DNA from: Diplonema japonicum
Lineage: Eukaryota > Euglenozoa > Diplonemea > Diplonemida > Diplonemidae
Assembly (NCBI GenBank): GCA_964019335.1
Contig: OZ025657.1
Location: 124,001 to 188,000 of the forward strand
Direction of reading: 5' to 3'
Length of the DNA stretch: 64,000 nt
Below the pieces are notes generated by a model. It did not search any database and had not been told where the DNA came from. It was given only the letters and a program-made list of their open reading frames with translations. Made by a program: the position numbers and the translations under genes. This document shows, piece by piece, positions 22,362-33,240 of the stretch. Numbering within the stretch: position 1 is the first letter of the stretch; each line of letters starts with the position of its first letter.

Positions 22362-22957
22362 GTTGTTTCCCCGCTCACAACATACCTTAGCTCTTCCCCT
22401 TCATCAGGGATGAGGCACTCAAGGGCTTCCTGGTCAATGTTAATGATAGGTATGAGTCCTCTGGCTTGAATGTCCCGTACGTCTCTCCGTTTTATACTGT
22501 AGATGATGCCACGCTGTGTTTTGTAAAGCTCGTAGAGTGCCTTTTGTTGGGACAGGTTGTCGAGCTCTGTGGGGGAGAGGTACTCGTGGTTCCCGACGTG
22601 CTGCTTCTGCCGTCGGAGTTTAAGGTTTGAGTATGTGACGTAGGTGGGGACAATCCCGACAGCAGTGTTGCAGTCGGATTGAACACGGTGGGCTAGAGCT
22701 GTCTTGCCAACCCCCATGGCACCGCAGAGAACAACCGGATGCAGAGACAGCTCGTTCCGTCCATTGATCGTAGTGGTGAAGGCTGCTTCTTCTATTTGCT
22801 TTGTTGCTGAAGACGGTTTCGGCTGCGTTGCTGCCGGCAACTGCTGCACACCAGTTGGCCCTGGGCCAAAAAACTGCCCCCCCCTTGGTGGTGTCGCGCC
22901 CTGCAGAACAGGCGGCTGGGGGCTCGGGGGCACGAATTCTACGCTGCACCCTGCCAT
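18957..22957 (-). CDS. Double guanylate-kinase-like / paladin-type phosphatase fusion
   Basis: Exons 22957-22386, 22326-22044, 22007-19182 and 19139-18957 (introns 59, 36 and 42 nt); 1287 residues. Domain 1 (about 75-260) is guanylate-kinase-like with an intact P-loop, GAMGVGKT, and the lid/GMP region degenerate. Domain 2 (about 293-490) keeps the GMP-binding signature SHTTRERRPDEKEGEHYHFV and GYFYGV, but its P-loop is EPLGIGGSRF, without the lysine. From about 545 it is paladin-like: NFRQVAVGPDPYG, YGVAQPT, ILCVNLREERVMYINQKPF and a phosphatase loop FNCQLGRGRTT (about 754) with Cys and Arg in place. No membrane segment. ATG 22957 (MAGCSVEFV) is the first in frame after a CACATCAG acceptor at 23011. 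Substrate unknown. Confidence 0.9.
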
Positions 22958-23703
22958 TGGGTCATCTCCTAATTCCTCTCTTTTTTGAACTATCTCTTTT
23001 TCTTTCCTCTCTGATGTGAATATCAAGGTAGCTGGAAATAGTGGCAAAAGAGAAAAAGCAGAAATATATACGAGTTAAAGGAGGAGTAAGGCCCCGTTTG
23101 CTGCCCCGTTCAGAAGAGCAGGTGCAGACTGGAAACACAGAGAAATAGAAAATGTAATGCAGAATAAGAATAGAATGCTATGAGTTTGAAGGGGAGAAGG
23201 TCATTTGCGCGGCTGTTAAAAAAAAAGAGGGGGGAAGAAAGAAGAAAGAAAGCAAATCACAATGATGGAGGGGAGAAGTCCTTCAGCAAATGATGGGTGA
23301 CACCACGGGTGTGGTATTCTTCTTTCGGTGGTCTTTCCATCAGTGAGTGAAGACAGCCTCCTCCCCCACAAAAAAAGGGCACGTGAAAATAAAGAACCAA
23401 ATGAGCAATTCCAACCTAAAAGAGGGGGGGGGGGCAGAAAGAAGGGAAAAGAAAAAACAAAAAGATAAAGATCACCCTACCTTTTTTTTTCTTTTTTTTC
23501 TTCTTCCTTCCTTCCCAATCCCCTTTGGTTTCGTTTTACAGATTATATAATATGACATAAAATAGAGTACACAAACACATAATAGAAGGGGAGGGGAGGG
23601 GGAAAGAGGAACCGGTTGTTTATTTTTCATGCGTGCCTCATATGCATGGTTGTTTCGCTGTTCTGGAAGAAAAAAAAAAAAAAACCAAAAAAATAGTCAT
23701 GAA
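22958..23703. other. Intergenic spacer
   Basis: 746 bp between the poly-Asn gene stop and the kinase-paladin start. It contains a splice-acceptor-like CACATCAG on the minus strand (AG at 23011-23012), GA-rich runs and AT homopolymers. No gene seen. Confidence 0.5.
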
Positions 23704-24444
23704 TCAACAGTCCAATCTGAAAACATGAGTGCTGTCGTTACAGATGTTGTCGTAGTTGATGTTATTGTTGTTATTGTTGTTGTTGTTGTTGTTGTTGCTC
23801 TCGCTGCCGGCCTCTTGGCGCGGGCGGCTCACCAAGGGGCTGGACCGAACCGAGAGTGTTACACTTTTACCGTATTCAGCGCCATAGCGCTTTATTTTGT
23901 CCCGAAGGGACTTTGTAGCGCTTTTATACTCTTCAAATGACTCGTAAGTACACCCACTAGGGGTGAACCTGACATACTCTGTAGGCTGGGGTGGGGACAC
24001 TGCTTTAAGCTTCCCCCGTGGCTGCCACTTCATTTTCCCTTTCGATTTCGCAGGCGGGGACGCGGGACATCCTTGTGATTCAGGTGCCAAAGGGAGCAGA
24101 ATTACGCATAGTTTGAGGTCTCGCAATTTCTTTTTCGTGAGCACCGGCATCGTTTGCGCTCTGTAGGGCTGACTTTACTGTCGTCTTTATACCTCTTCCT
24201 TGTTTGGGATAGGAACGCTGGCTTGGCGGTTGCTTTCTCTCCGGGGTCCCCCAGTGAGCATCTCCGCTTTGGGATCAAGACTGGCGAGCCTGTTTGGAAG
24301 AGAGAAAAAAAGTGTGGGATAGTTGTATTTTCCCCCCCAATCTATACAAAGGTCAGGGGTTGCTGGAGATAGGTGCACAGGGTCCACATGTCCCTTTTCA
24401 AGATTTCGAGGCACCGTCTGTGCTTGCAAGCTGCAGTTTAACAT
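23704..24444 (-). CDS. Low-complexity protein with poly-asparagine tract, unknown function
   Basis: A three-exon model, 24444-24348, 24289-24193 and 24160-23704, with introns of 58 and 32 nt, gives 216 residues in one frame. The product is basic and Pro/Lys/Ser-rich (KLRDLKLCVILLPLAPESQG, KMKWQPRGKLKAV). It has one ordered-looking block, TEYVRFTPSGCTYESFEEYKS, then a run of 12 Asn encoded by a TTG/TTA repeat on the plus strand (about 23765-23800). No domain recognised. The 32-nt intron (24161-24192) is typical of this window. If translation begins at the internal Met in exon 3, the protein is 148 residues. The conserved-looking block suggests a genuine gene; the first exon is less certain. 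Confidence 0.6.
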
Positions 24445-25212
24445 TTTTTTTTCTTTTTTTTTAATGTAAATGTTCTAGCTGTTTTTTTTTTCTTTTTTTT
24501 TTCTTTCTTTCCTTCCCCGAAGGGCTGAATGTGGGAGGAAAAAAAAAATGGAGGAATATAAAAGGAGAGAAAGAAAGTAAAAAAAATAATAAAAAGAAAT
24601 AAATGATCACCACTTTAAATGAGAAAAAAAAAAAAAAAAACGAAAGAAAGGAAAAATGAATAGAGAAAGAAAGAAAAAAAAAAACATCAATAAGTCAAGT
24701 GGATGAGGGGAGGGAAAATAATGTCTTTTCTTTTGAACAAAAAAAGAGGGAATTTGCGAAGATGTGCCTCCCCCCCCCCCCCCCCCCCACCCTCTTCTCG
24801 TCTTATATTTGGAACTGGATTTTCTTTTTTGTGACGAAAGTTTTCTTTTTCGAAAAGAAAAAAATGAACAAAAAGTTGCTATGTCGGGTTAGATTACTGA
24901 AGCTCTCATGTCAAAAAAAAACTCTTATCACAGGGAGGGAGGGGGAGGGGTAGGTAGGAGAGCGTTGTACAAAGAAAGCTTTTTTGTTAAATATATTTTT
25001 TTTCCGCCCTATCCCCCCTTTTTTTCTCCTTTTTTTTTTCTTCTTCTTTTACTTCACCCCCTCCGTAGACCCCTCCCACTCCAAAAAAGAAAAAAAAAAC
25101 TGAGGGGGGAAAAAAAAAAGGAATATTCCCATGGTATTTACGCCAACTCATCAACAATGGAATCACGGATCCCCTGAAGGATACCACCCTGTGCAGTTTT
25201 TTTTTTTTTTGT
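24445..25212. other. Homopolymer-rich spacer
   Basis: 768 bp with T, A and C runs (C run near 24771-24788). Open frames are Lys- or Phe-rich artefacts. No gene seen. Confidence 0.5.
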
Positions 25213-26048
25213 TTAACCCCCCAAAATTTCCCCCTCTCCCCTCACTTCACACACCGATTGCTCCTGCTTCTGTCTCAGCTTGAACACGTTTTCAATTACG
25301 GAAATTTCAGTAGAGGTGGTGTTCAGCCCACAGAAGGCACACCAATCGTTCACGACAAGCCCCGCACCAAGCACCTTTTTTTTTTTTTTTTTTCCCCCCA
25401 AAAAAAAAAAATATATATATATATACCTCACAACCCCTGTTCACAGTACCGGCAACGACGGGGACCTGGAGAAGGGTAGAAAGCTCGTCCATGTCTTTCC
25501 GGGGGGTCTTGGGGTGCACAACACACCCTTGGTTGGAAAGCACCGCGTACGACCCCACAAGAGCGTTGCCAGCAATCGAAGTACGGAAAGTCTCAACCCC
25601 AAGGGTGTCCTGTAAGTATGTAATATTCTTCTATTCTTCCCTCCCGCCTACTGCATACCCTGATGATTTGTTCTGTTTCCTTGTCGATTTCCGAGTGTAT
25701 CAGTGCAACATAGTCGTTGCAGACAATGCAGTTGCCGAGGGCGGAGAGGCGCTCTTCGATCCTTTCCACCTTAACGGAGTCGGGGAGTGCGTTCCGGATG
25801 TGCTGAAGCTCCTGGTCGGTGGTGGTTGCAGGGAGAAGCAGACCCTTCTTGTTACCCACACACATCCGGCCAATCACCCTTGTGTCTGCAATGCTCACAG
25901 GAACCACAGGGATATGCTCGGCAAGCTCTTGCTCGAACATCGAGTAAAAATTCGCAGACGCACCAAGCGCAACCAAACAGTAAGAGTTGGTCAGCTTGGC
26001 GAACACACCAATGTCATCGCTAGACTCGAACCTTGTACGAAGCGCCAT
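25213..26048 (-). CDS. EIF6: Eukaryotic translation initiation factor 6
   Basis: Exons 26048-25659, 25609-25427 and 25374-25213 (130, 61 and 53 codons plus stop) give 244 residues, the usual eIF6 length. The protein matches the family throughout: [87 protein letters not shown] and [19 protein letters not shown]. eIF6 binds the 60S subunit in nucleolus and cytoplasm, supports late ribosome assembly and blocks premature joining to 40S. Intron 1 is 49 nt. Intron 2 is 52 nt and odd: a TA repeat, T run, GGGGGG, then a poly-A run ending AAG. The ATG is preceded by a pure A run, so the leader must be very A-rich. Confidence 0.97.
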
Positions 26049-26988
26049 TTTTTTTTTTTTTTTCTTTTTCTTTTTTTTTTCTTTTTTTTGTTTTTTTTCT
26101 TTTTAATCTTTTGTGGAAGGAGAAGAGAAAAAAAACAAAAAAAGCACGGTGAAGTGCTAACTTGACCCTCAGGTTTTCTAAACGCTCAAAGTCAGCTCCC
26201 CCAAACTAGGGAACACTCTCTCACCGCCCTTGGTTTTCAAAAATTACCCTGATTGGGCCCCCCTTTATTTCCTAACAATAGGTAACTTGAAATCTCCGTT
26301 GGGTACCAGGGTTACTTCTTAGAGGGGCCAAATTCAAACTTAAGTAGGCCTTGGGCATTTCTCAAACTGAGGGGGTTGATTTTGAGCATATCCGAACTTA
26401 GGGGTCAAGGTAGCAGTTTTCTCATAAAAGTAATATAAATAAAAAAAAAATCCTTACATATATCTCGTAGGGGTCACTTTCCCCAGGACAAAAAAAAAAA
26501 AAGAAAAAGAAAAAAAAAAAAACACCAAAAATCGATTCGGTACCTTTACTGAACTGAGCTCATCACATTTCTTTTTTTTTTTTTCTTTTACCGCGTTTGC
26601 ACGTTTTAATGGTACTTTTTTTGATCGCCCTAGAGATATTAAGGGTTAAAGAAAAAGAAATAATACACTGACAGAGAAGACTGGAGAGTGGGAGGGAGAA
26701 GGAGGAAGTGGGGGCTAATATTAATTTCGCCAGCTTCCCCTTCTGCTTTCTCTCTGACTCTCTCTACTCCCCCCCCCCCTTCTTTTATTTTTCTTGACAC
26801 AATCATACAACTTCTTTCTTTAAATCTTTTTATAAAGAAAAAAAAGGAGAAAAGAAGAAGAAAAAAAAACAACAATTGACTTTGACCAATTTGAGATTTG
26901 GAAAGCAGGAGCCAAAAGGGGGGGGGGGGAAGAAAATCTAATACATAAGAAAAAAAGATCTTGTTTTCAAAAAAGAATGAAGAAATAT
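26049..26988. other. Intergenic spacer containing a fold-back element
   Basis: 940 bp. The outer parts are A/T runs. The centre (26156-26415) is of mixed composition and forms a long imperfect inverted repeat, listed separately. On the minus strand GCTTTTTTTG...CTCCTTCCACAAAAG (about 26118-26145) could be the acceptor for the eIF6 transcript. Confidence 0.5.
26156..26415. repeat. Imperfect fold-back (MITE-like) inverted repeat, about 260 bp
   Basis: The left arm, reading GCTAACTTGACCCTC then ACGCTCAAAGTCAGCTCCCC, pairs with the reverse complement of the right arm, reading GCTACCTTGACCCCTAAG then ATGCTCAAAATCAACCCCCT. Similarity continues inward (CCCTTGGTTTTC against CCCAAGGCCTACTTAAG, and TTGGGCCCCCC against TTTGGCCCCTC), giving arms of roughly 100 bp with mismatches. 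There is no coding potential. The form fits a miniature inverted-repeat or fold-back element. No clear target-site duplication is visible because the flanks are homopolymers. Alignment was done by eye. Confidence 0.55.
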
Positions 26989-29517
26989 CTAAATTGAGTG
27001 CAACCTCATGGGCGGCGAAGAAGGGCTCATACTTCGGACTAGAGAGGGCAGCGCACATTTGCGCTCGGAGAGTGTTTTAGGGGTGAAAGGCATAGTGCCT
27101 TGAGAGGGGAATATGACAGTGCACGTTGCTGACCGGGAAAGGCACAGTCGCTTGGCCTCTTCAATGGCTTGCGTCTCAGTTCGGTGCCCCCATGAGGCAC
27201 CCCATGACCGGCTTTTGGTCGGTGTTTTGGGCTTTTCACCTATGACAAAGGCTTTTTTATCAGGAAACTCCAGGAATTCCTCGTATGAGCCGAACTCCGC
27301 AGGCCAGTCTGTGATTTCTTCATTGATTTCCAAGCTGGTGGGTGGTGGCGATGGCGCCTTCAAGGGCGATGCAGGGGGCAGCCCGCTTGCAAAGCTAATC
27401 TCCGGGGGGTCGCCTGCTGTGCCCATGCCCAGGGCGTCGAGGTACGTGATGTGGGACTGCAAGTACGCCACCATGCTGCGCAGGTTGCTGTTCTCCGTCA
27501 GTATCCCCCGCCCACCGTCGTCCAAGCTGATGGGGATGGAAGCTTCCCGCCGTTCCGTCGCCACACGCACCCCACCCGCACCCTCGGGCAGCACAGGGAG
27601 CAACGTGTCGTCTGCAGCAGCCCCCTGCTTGTAGCCCGTGCACGTCAGTATCTTCCGCACCGCGGGTCCTGGCAGCACCGCCACCAGATCCCTCATCGTA
27701 GCGTACCTCAGCTGGCTCACCGACCTGATGCTGATCCCCGCCAGTGCTTGCCGTTCCTCCGCCGACACCCCCTCCAAAGCGAGCTTCTCATCAAAGCTCG
27801 GTTCCAGCGAACCCTCCGCCACGGTGGGCGATGCGAAGGAGTTGCTCCTTGTAGACAGGCAGAAGGACCCTTGCGGGGGCAGGTTCACAGTGTTCACTCT
27901 GTAAAGAGGCATTGTTTCCTCGTCTGGGATAGACTGCAGGGAGCACCTGCGCATCTTGGAGGAGCCTGATGAGATGCGCCGCAAGGGGGATCCGCTCTTG
28001 GAGGACTCGCGGAGGGACTTGTACGAAGAGGTGAGGTTGGGTTGGACAGGGTCGGGTGAGGGAGAAGGCGAGTAGAGGACGTAGCGCTTGCCTACAGCAG
28101 GCTCCGTGGGACGGCGGCCGGTTGTGAGGTTGCCTCCATCGTCGAAGGAGTCGTCGTTGTCGTCGCTTTTGCGGGAATCGTGTTCGCTGTCCTCCTTCAC
28201 CACAGCGGGTGGCGCCAGGGGGGGCGGTGGGGTCACGCTGCCCCCAGTAGGCCCCGCGGGTGTTACGGTCACTAGGTCGCCCTCGAGCCGCCTCGCCTTC
28301 TCTCGTTCTTTCTCTTTCTCCTTCTCCTCTTCCAACAGCCTATCCTTCTCTTCCGCCACTTCCTCCGCAACATGCAGCCTCTCCTTCACATCCCGCAGCT
28401 CTTCTTGCAGCTTTTGCCTCGACCCTATCTCCTCCTTAAGCTTCCCTTTTACATCATTCTCCTTTTCCACAGACTCCTTGTTCTGCGTTAAGAAAAAATT
28501 GTTTTTCTTTTTTAAAACACCCTCCCGTTTTTGCATCTACCTGTTTCTCCCACGTAAGAAGCTGCTGCTTCAACTCTTGCATTTTCATTTTCAATTGGAT
28601 GTTCTCGCCTTCGATCTCTTGGTTCCATTCTTGACCCTGGGTATTTTTTTTCCCTCTCCCCCGTTTTTCTTCTTCCCACTCGTTATTTCTGGAGCGTCAA
28701 AAATACCTTAAGATCGAGAAGGTTGCGCCATCGTTCTTCGGCGATTCGGGGCTTTTCGTCAGACTGCTTTGAGTGTGGTCGGGTTATAACATACCGATCG
28801 GCGAGGGGAAGGGGAAGGGGGCACGTTGGACAGAGATGCGGATGTTCGCCGCGCGAAATCGTCAAACCGGTCGGAGTTGGAGGGGGAACCGGGGGGGAAG
28901 GCACGAGCGGGAGAAGAAGTGCGAGAAGAAGGTGCTGATCTATACGAGCTGTCGAACGTAAGCGGAGACTGCGACCGGCTGTTCTTACTGGACACGTACT
29001 TGCTTATGAGGTTCTTGGGGGACTGCCACCCTTCGTGCTTGTCGAAGTTCCCCTGCTGGTAAAGATCCTGCTTGCTGGGTACCTCCACTGCAAAGTTCTC
29101 GCTTTCCCCATGGTACTCCTTATGCAGTCTTCTCATCACTTCCACAAAGTGTTCCGCAGTCTTCTGATCGTCCATCGGGTCATTCATGTTGTCGTGGGTG
29201 AAATTCAGCAAGATGTCGAATTGCGTCGGTACCTTCAGCAGAATCTGCCACAGCTCCCCACTCTTTGAAGGTATCTTGCGCTGGTGCAACGAGGAGACCA
29301 AATCGCATCCCAAAAACCTGGTGAAGCTCCCCTCCACAGTTGCCAGGATCAGCTTCCTGTACGTTACAATAACAACTTTCTTTTGCTTTTTATTGTTGCT
29401 GTTGATTTTGTCCACCACCCTAATAAACAGCAAATGCGGGTCTCTAAACCTCGGTACGTCTAGTTTAGTTGGTGGACTGACATAGGGTAGGCCTGTTGCG
29501 TCACATGTATCAGGCAT
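26989..29517 (-). CDS. Coiled-coil protein with PH-like/TH1-like N-terminal domain
   Basis: Exons 29517-28795, 28763-28707, 28636-28541 and 28482-26989, with introns of 31, 70 and 58 nt; 789 residues. I start at ATG 29517 (MPDTCDATGLPYVSPPT); the frame is open further upstream but lacks an ATG and contains an AACAG acceptor. Residues about 18-150 (HLLFIRVVDKIN, KKVVIVTYRKLILATVEG, PTQFDILLNFTHDN) look like a PH-superfold or myosin-TH1-type lipid-binding domain. A Ser-rich linker leads to a coiled coil (about 250-370, rich in KEEIG, EEKDRLLEEEKEK), then a long disordered Ser/Pro region. FDEKLALEGVSAEERQALAGI and VLPGPAVRKILTCTGY near the middle suggest a small helical module. Likely cytoskeletal or membrane-associated; family not identified. 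Confidence 0.75.
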
Positions 29518-29625
29518 CCCCAACACCTGTTTTTGAGTTTGAAATTTGAAGGGGGCCAAATTTCAAAAAGGAATATCAGAAAGAAAGAAGGGGAGAAAAA
29601 AGAAAAAAAAAAAAAAAAAAAAAAC

Positions 29626-29886
29626 TCAACTGTAAAATGAGTGGTTTGGTATTTTTATGTTGCCCTTGAGCTTGAGGCCGAGCACGTTCCCAAGCTTGGC
29701 AAAGTCGTTCCAGAAAGGGACCTTCTCATCCGTAGCCAGCAACACCGCAATGACGACGAAAGGGACCAAAAACAGAAACGCCATACCTAGGAAATACACA
29801 CACGGGACTCCTGTCCCGTCCCATTCACCATCGCTCTCATACTCCTCTAACTCCTCAACCTCTTCCTTGTTACTGCACCGAGGCAT
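29626..29886 (-). CDS. Small single-pass membrane protein
   Basis: 86 residues, one exon. An acidic N-terminus (EEVEELEEYESDGEWDGT) is followed by one strong membrane span (VYFLGMAFLFLVPFVVIAVL, about 31-50) and a short basic or neutral tail ending NHSFYS. No family recognised. The clean hydrophobic segment and acidic head make it look like a genuine tail-anchored or subunit-type protein. It sits 108 bp upstream of the PH-like gene start and shares its orientation. Confidence 0.6.
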   Translation of the reverse strand: MPRCSNKEEVEELEEYESDGEWDGTGVPCVYFLGMAFLFLVPFVVIAVLLATDEKVPFWNDFAKLGNVLGLKLKGNIKIPNHSFYS

Positions 29887-30509
29887 GTAGATGCGTTGAG
29901 GGGTGGGGGGTGGGTCACTTTATATATTCGTACAGAGACACAAAAAACTGTAAAAAGAGAATAAAAAAGAAAAAAGCCCCCCCCCCCTTCTTTTATTTTG
30001 CATTGGGAAAGACTCGGCGGGGGGGGGGGGGGGGGGGGGCGTGTGCGTGAATTGAAAACGGTGGAAGAAGCAGATTTGTGCAACGCAAAATGAGAAAAAA
30101 AAATATTAAAATCTTATTTTAGGGAGTAAATTAGAAATTAAAAAAATTTAAAAAAAAAAAAAAAACATAACGCTGTGCGCAAACAAAGTGGTGCGCCAAG
30201 AATTAGTTTTTTTTTTCCCTCATTTTTTTTTCTTTTTCTCACCCACCCCCTCTTTGTAATTTCTTTTCATTGAATAATAAATAAAAAAAAAAAAGGCAAG
30301 AGATATTGAACTAAACTGTTGAGGCCGCACCGCCCATCACCTCTGACATGAAAAGAACAAAAAAAAAAAAAGACGAAAGTTTAAAAGACTGTGAGGTTAG
30401 GCATTCGGGCTTTTTATACGTTGTTATTTGCTTCAAAAAAAAAAGAAGAAAAAGAAGAACACTCTCCCCCCCCCCCCCCCCCCCCCTTCACAAACCCTTT
30501 TTTGTAACC
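29887..30509. other. Spacer between alpha-SNAP and the small membrane protein
   Basis: 623 bp, A/T-rich, with a G run at about 30017-30039 and a C run at about 30467-30486. Open frames are Lys-, Phe- or Pro-rich artefacts. No gene seen. Confidence 0.5.
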
Positions 30510-30894
30510 TCACGAGTAATCGTCAACTCTCTTGTTAAGAATTTGCTTACCCTTCAGTACCATCAGCTCTGTTGCCTTCTCAAAAGGAATGATTTTGTCA
30601 TATCTCCTGTAGGCCTCTTGGTAGATTGCCCCGTCACCTTCCTCAAAGGCTGAAATCACGCTCTTGCAGAATTCATATTCGTGGGTCGAGTCACACAACT
30701 GGAGGTCTATATCACAGTACTCCTCAAACTTATCCCTGAAGGCGTCTATCCCAGGTTCGCAAGCCATCGGTGATATCAAAGGGAGCTGGCAGAGCAACGC
30801 GTTGAAGAAATGACCCTTTGCGTTGAACCGAAGCAGGTTGTCTTCTGCGCACTGCTTGCCGAGGTCCTCAAAGATTTCGATGGCCTCTTCATAC

Positions 30895-30925
<31 letters not shown>

Positions 30926-31505
30926 CCCCAAACACACCTGTTGGGTCTTCACGTTCGCGATCTTCCGGTTGACCTCATTTCCGTGTGTGGTCGAGTTCTT
31001 CATCAGTTTGTAGTAGTCCCTCGCCTTTTCGTAGCATATCAGAAGTTGCTCGTTCAGTTCTTCTTCTTTTGATCCGGACTCCCCATGGAGAAGCTCTTCA
31101 AAGATCTTGGCGCTCTGTTTTGTGTTGTTTTTGAAAAGAAAGACAAAACAAAAAAAAGAATACCTCAATACACAATTTCGCTGCTCTGTCGTATCTTCCG
31201 TTCTTGTCCAGAAGGTCCAGGGCCATGTTCTGTGTTTCCGTGGCTTCCTTGCAGTCGAACTTTCTGTAGCAGTTGGCTGCGTCCATTAAATCGGAAATCA
31301 TCTCTGAGTCGCATTTAGTCTTAACTGACATTTGGTAGCACTTCATGAACGCGCCTGCAGCCCCCGCCCAGTCCTGCAGCTTCTTGTACTGGTTTGCCGC
31401 CTGCACGTACAGGTCCCTCGCGTCCTCGTACTTCGAGCTCCCCCCGAAGAACTTCTTTGTTTTCTTGTCGCCTTTCTCCATCAACTCTGCTGCTTTTGCC
31501 GCCAT
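30510..31505 (-). CDS. NAPA: Alpha-SNAP, soluble NSF attachment protein
   Basis: Exons 31505-31164, 31114-30938 and 30899-30510, of 114, 59 and 129 codons, give 302 residues, close to the 290-300 typical of alpha-SNAP/Sec17. Tetratricopeptide-like helical pairs run throughout. Family signatures include KKFFGGSSKYEDARDLYVQA, YKKLQDWAGAAGAFMKCYQM, ANCYRKFDCKEATE and the C-terminal DDYS in place of the usual acidic end. It recruits NSF to SNARE complexes in the cytosol for recycling after membrane fusion. Intron 2 (30900-30937) is 38 nt and reads GTGTGTTTGGGG followed by an unbroken A run and G, with no pyrimidine tract; the protein alignment leaves no doubt that it is removed. Confidence 0.95.
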
Positions 31506-31977
31506 CTTGCCTCCCCCTTCTCTGGTTCAAAAAAAAAAAAAATACAATTAGTGTCAAGTGGCACCGCTTTAAGATGCTCAATATGATTTGGAAATATGCG
31601 GCCTTCGAGTTGCGGGCATCCTTAAAAAAAAAAAAAAAACGAGCGAAGCGAGACCAGTAGACAAGAAATAACTGCTGCACAGGGATTCGCCCCCGGACGA
31701 AGGTGTCGCCACGTCTTCGGTTTAGGATGGACGTCGCTGGAGCGCCGGAGGAGAGACAAACCGTCAGCAAGAACATAGCCCCGTTAGCTTGACCCCAGTA
31801 CGTCAAAAAAATATTTAGATTGGTGGGTTTGGTGGGAAGGAGAAGGTTTGTGTCCCCCGCCTTTACCAAAAGAAGAAGAGAAAAAAAATAAACAATACAA
31901 AGAAGTGAATATACAACTTATGTGAAACGCTTTATTTGTTTCCCTTCGTTTTTTGTGTATTACTCCTTCCCATTCTT
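31506..31977. other. Spacer upstream of alpha-SNAP
   Basis: 472 bp. A T run followed by GAACCAG lies just before the alpha-SNAP ATG on the minus strand, a good acceptor candidate. The block 31660-31800 is homopolymer-free with an open minus frame (GQANGAMFLLTVCLSSGAPA) that I cannot assign; it may be a relic. Confidence 0.45.
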
Positions 31978-32898
31978 TCAAAACGCCAGCAGCTCACCCT
32001 TCACCCTCCTTCTGGAAGGGGCGCCTTCCACACTGCGGTATCCTTTGTAAAAAGAAGACGCTGGGTAGATATGCACCCTTGGATAATGAGGGTGCGGGTG
32101 TTCAAAATGTGCAACCGGAGAATGCGAAGCAGCAGGCGGCGCGGGAGGCTCAGGAATGCGAAAGGACTGCGTGCCCGTCACAAGGTGCCTCCGGCGTATA
32201 ATGGACTCATATGGCAGCACAGCCTCGGAGCCTGCAAGGGCAAGGGCAAAGGCAGCTGCTTGCCAGTTGTCGTCCGTCCCGTAACAACAGAAGAACTCGT
32301 CCCGTGTGTACCAGACCCCATCGGTGTCCTGTCGTCGTTCACTACCTTCGTCTGCTCCCTTGAGGTTCACAGGGTAGTGAGGGTGTTCCTGATGGTGCGC
32401 CAGTGGGACAACAAGCAAGTCACCGTCAGTCGAATTGTCTAGTTTTTTAAATGGTTTTTTTTTTCCGTCTTTGGGCCGACAGTGCATCGCACCTAACTTT
32501 TTCATATATTTCGAGAAGGACAGGAACCATGACAGCCATGCGTCGCGCTCTTCAGTTGTTCGTGCTGCCAGATCCCATTGTTTGTTTCCTCCCTTTAGGC
32601 GAATGCCGATTGGCCCGTATCTGTACTCAATGCGTCCCTCGTCTTTGAAGGGCAGGGAGTCGTCTTTTGTTAACCCAGTAGCGCCGATTGCTTCTACCCC
32701 AGACATGGGCATAGTCCAGGATGACTTTGTTTTGACGAACCCTTTCTCCTTCTGCTTGTCTACTACAAAGCAGCTCTGTTCCCCTTCAATCCAAGCCCTT
32801 ATCCTCCTCCCAGGCCTCCATCCGCTTTTGCCGACTGTTTTCTTCGGATGTTTGAAGTATAATGTCCCTTTTTCCGGGGACTCCTCGAATTTTTTCAT
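31978..32898 (-). CDS. Pleckstrin-homology domain protein
   Basis: 306 residues, one exon, starting at ATG 32898 (MKKFEESPEKGTLYFKHPKK). Residues about 10-135 form a PH domain: the GTLYFKHP first strand, basic loop GKSGWRPGRRIRAW, and the C-terminal helix TTEERDAWLSWFLSFSKYMKK with its conserved Trp. The basic loop would suit phosphoinositide binding. The rest (about 140-306) is Pro/His-rich and likely disordered, with a possible short motif DGVWYTRDEFFCCYG. It ends next to the alpha-SNAP leader. Probably a peripheral membrane or trafficking adaptor; no catalytic domain. Confidence 0.8.
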   Translation of the reverse strand: MKKFEESPEKGTLYFKHPKKTVGKSGWRPGRRIRAWIEGEQSCFVVDKQKEKGFVKTKSSWTMPMSGVEAIGATGLTKDDSLPFKDEGRIEYRYGPIGIRLKGGNKQWDLAARTTEERDAWLSWFLSFSKYMKKLGAMHCRPKDGKKKPFKKLDNSTDGDLLVVPLAHHQEHPHYPVNLKGADEGSERRQDTDGVWYTRDEFFCCYGTDDNWQAAAFALALAGSEAVLPYESIIRRRHLVTGTQSFRIPEPPAPPAASHSPVAHFEHPHPHYPRVHIYPASSFYKGYRSVEGAPSRRRVKGELLAF

Positions 32899-33240
32899 TT
32901 TGTGTGAAGCATTACACCTCTCCTGGTGTGTGTGTATCAGGGAATGAAATCGAGAACAAAAAAAAAAGAAAGAATGAAAAAAAAAATGGAAAAAAAAAGA
33001 CGGCTTCACTATGATGGGGAAAGTGTTAGCAACGAAACCCACCAAAAAAAAAAAAAAAAAAAAAAAAAGAACGGCAGGATAAAAAAAAAAAAAAAGTAAG
33101 CAAAAAAAATAAGAAGATGAAAGCATGGAAAAATGAAGAAAAATTATCAATCAAAAAAAGAAGTGAACACACTTGAACGCTGTACTGCCGCCTTTTCAAA
33201 AGAAAAGAAAAAAAAAGAGAGAGAATTATATAAAAGAAAA
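32899..33240. other. Spacer with poly-A-tailed repeat motif
   Basis: 342 bp, mostly A runs. At 33005-33043 lies TCACTATGATGGGGA, then GTGTTAGCAACGA, CCCACCA and an A run, resembling 8192-8227 and 61013-61035. No coding feature seen. Confidence 0.45.
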
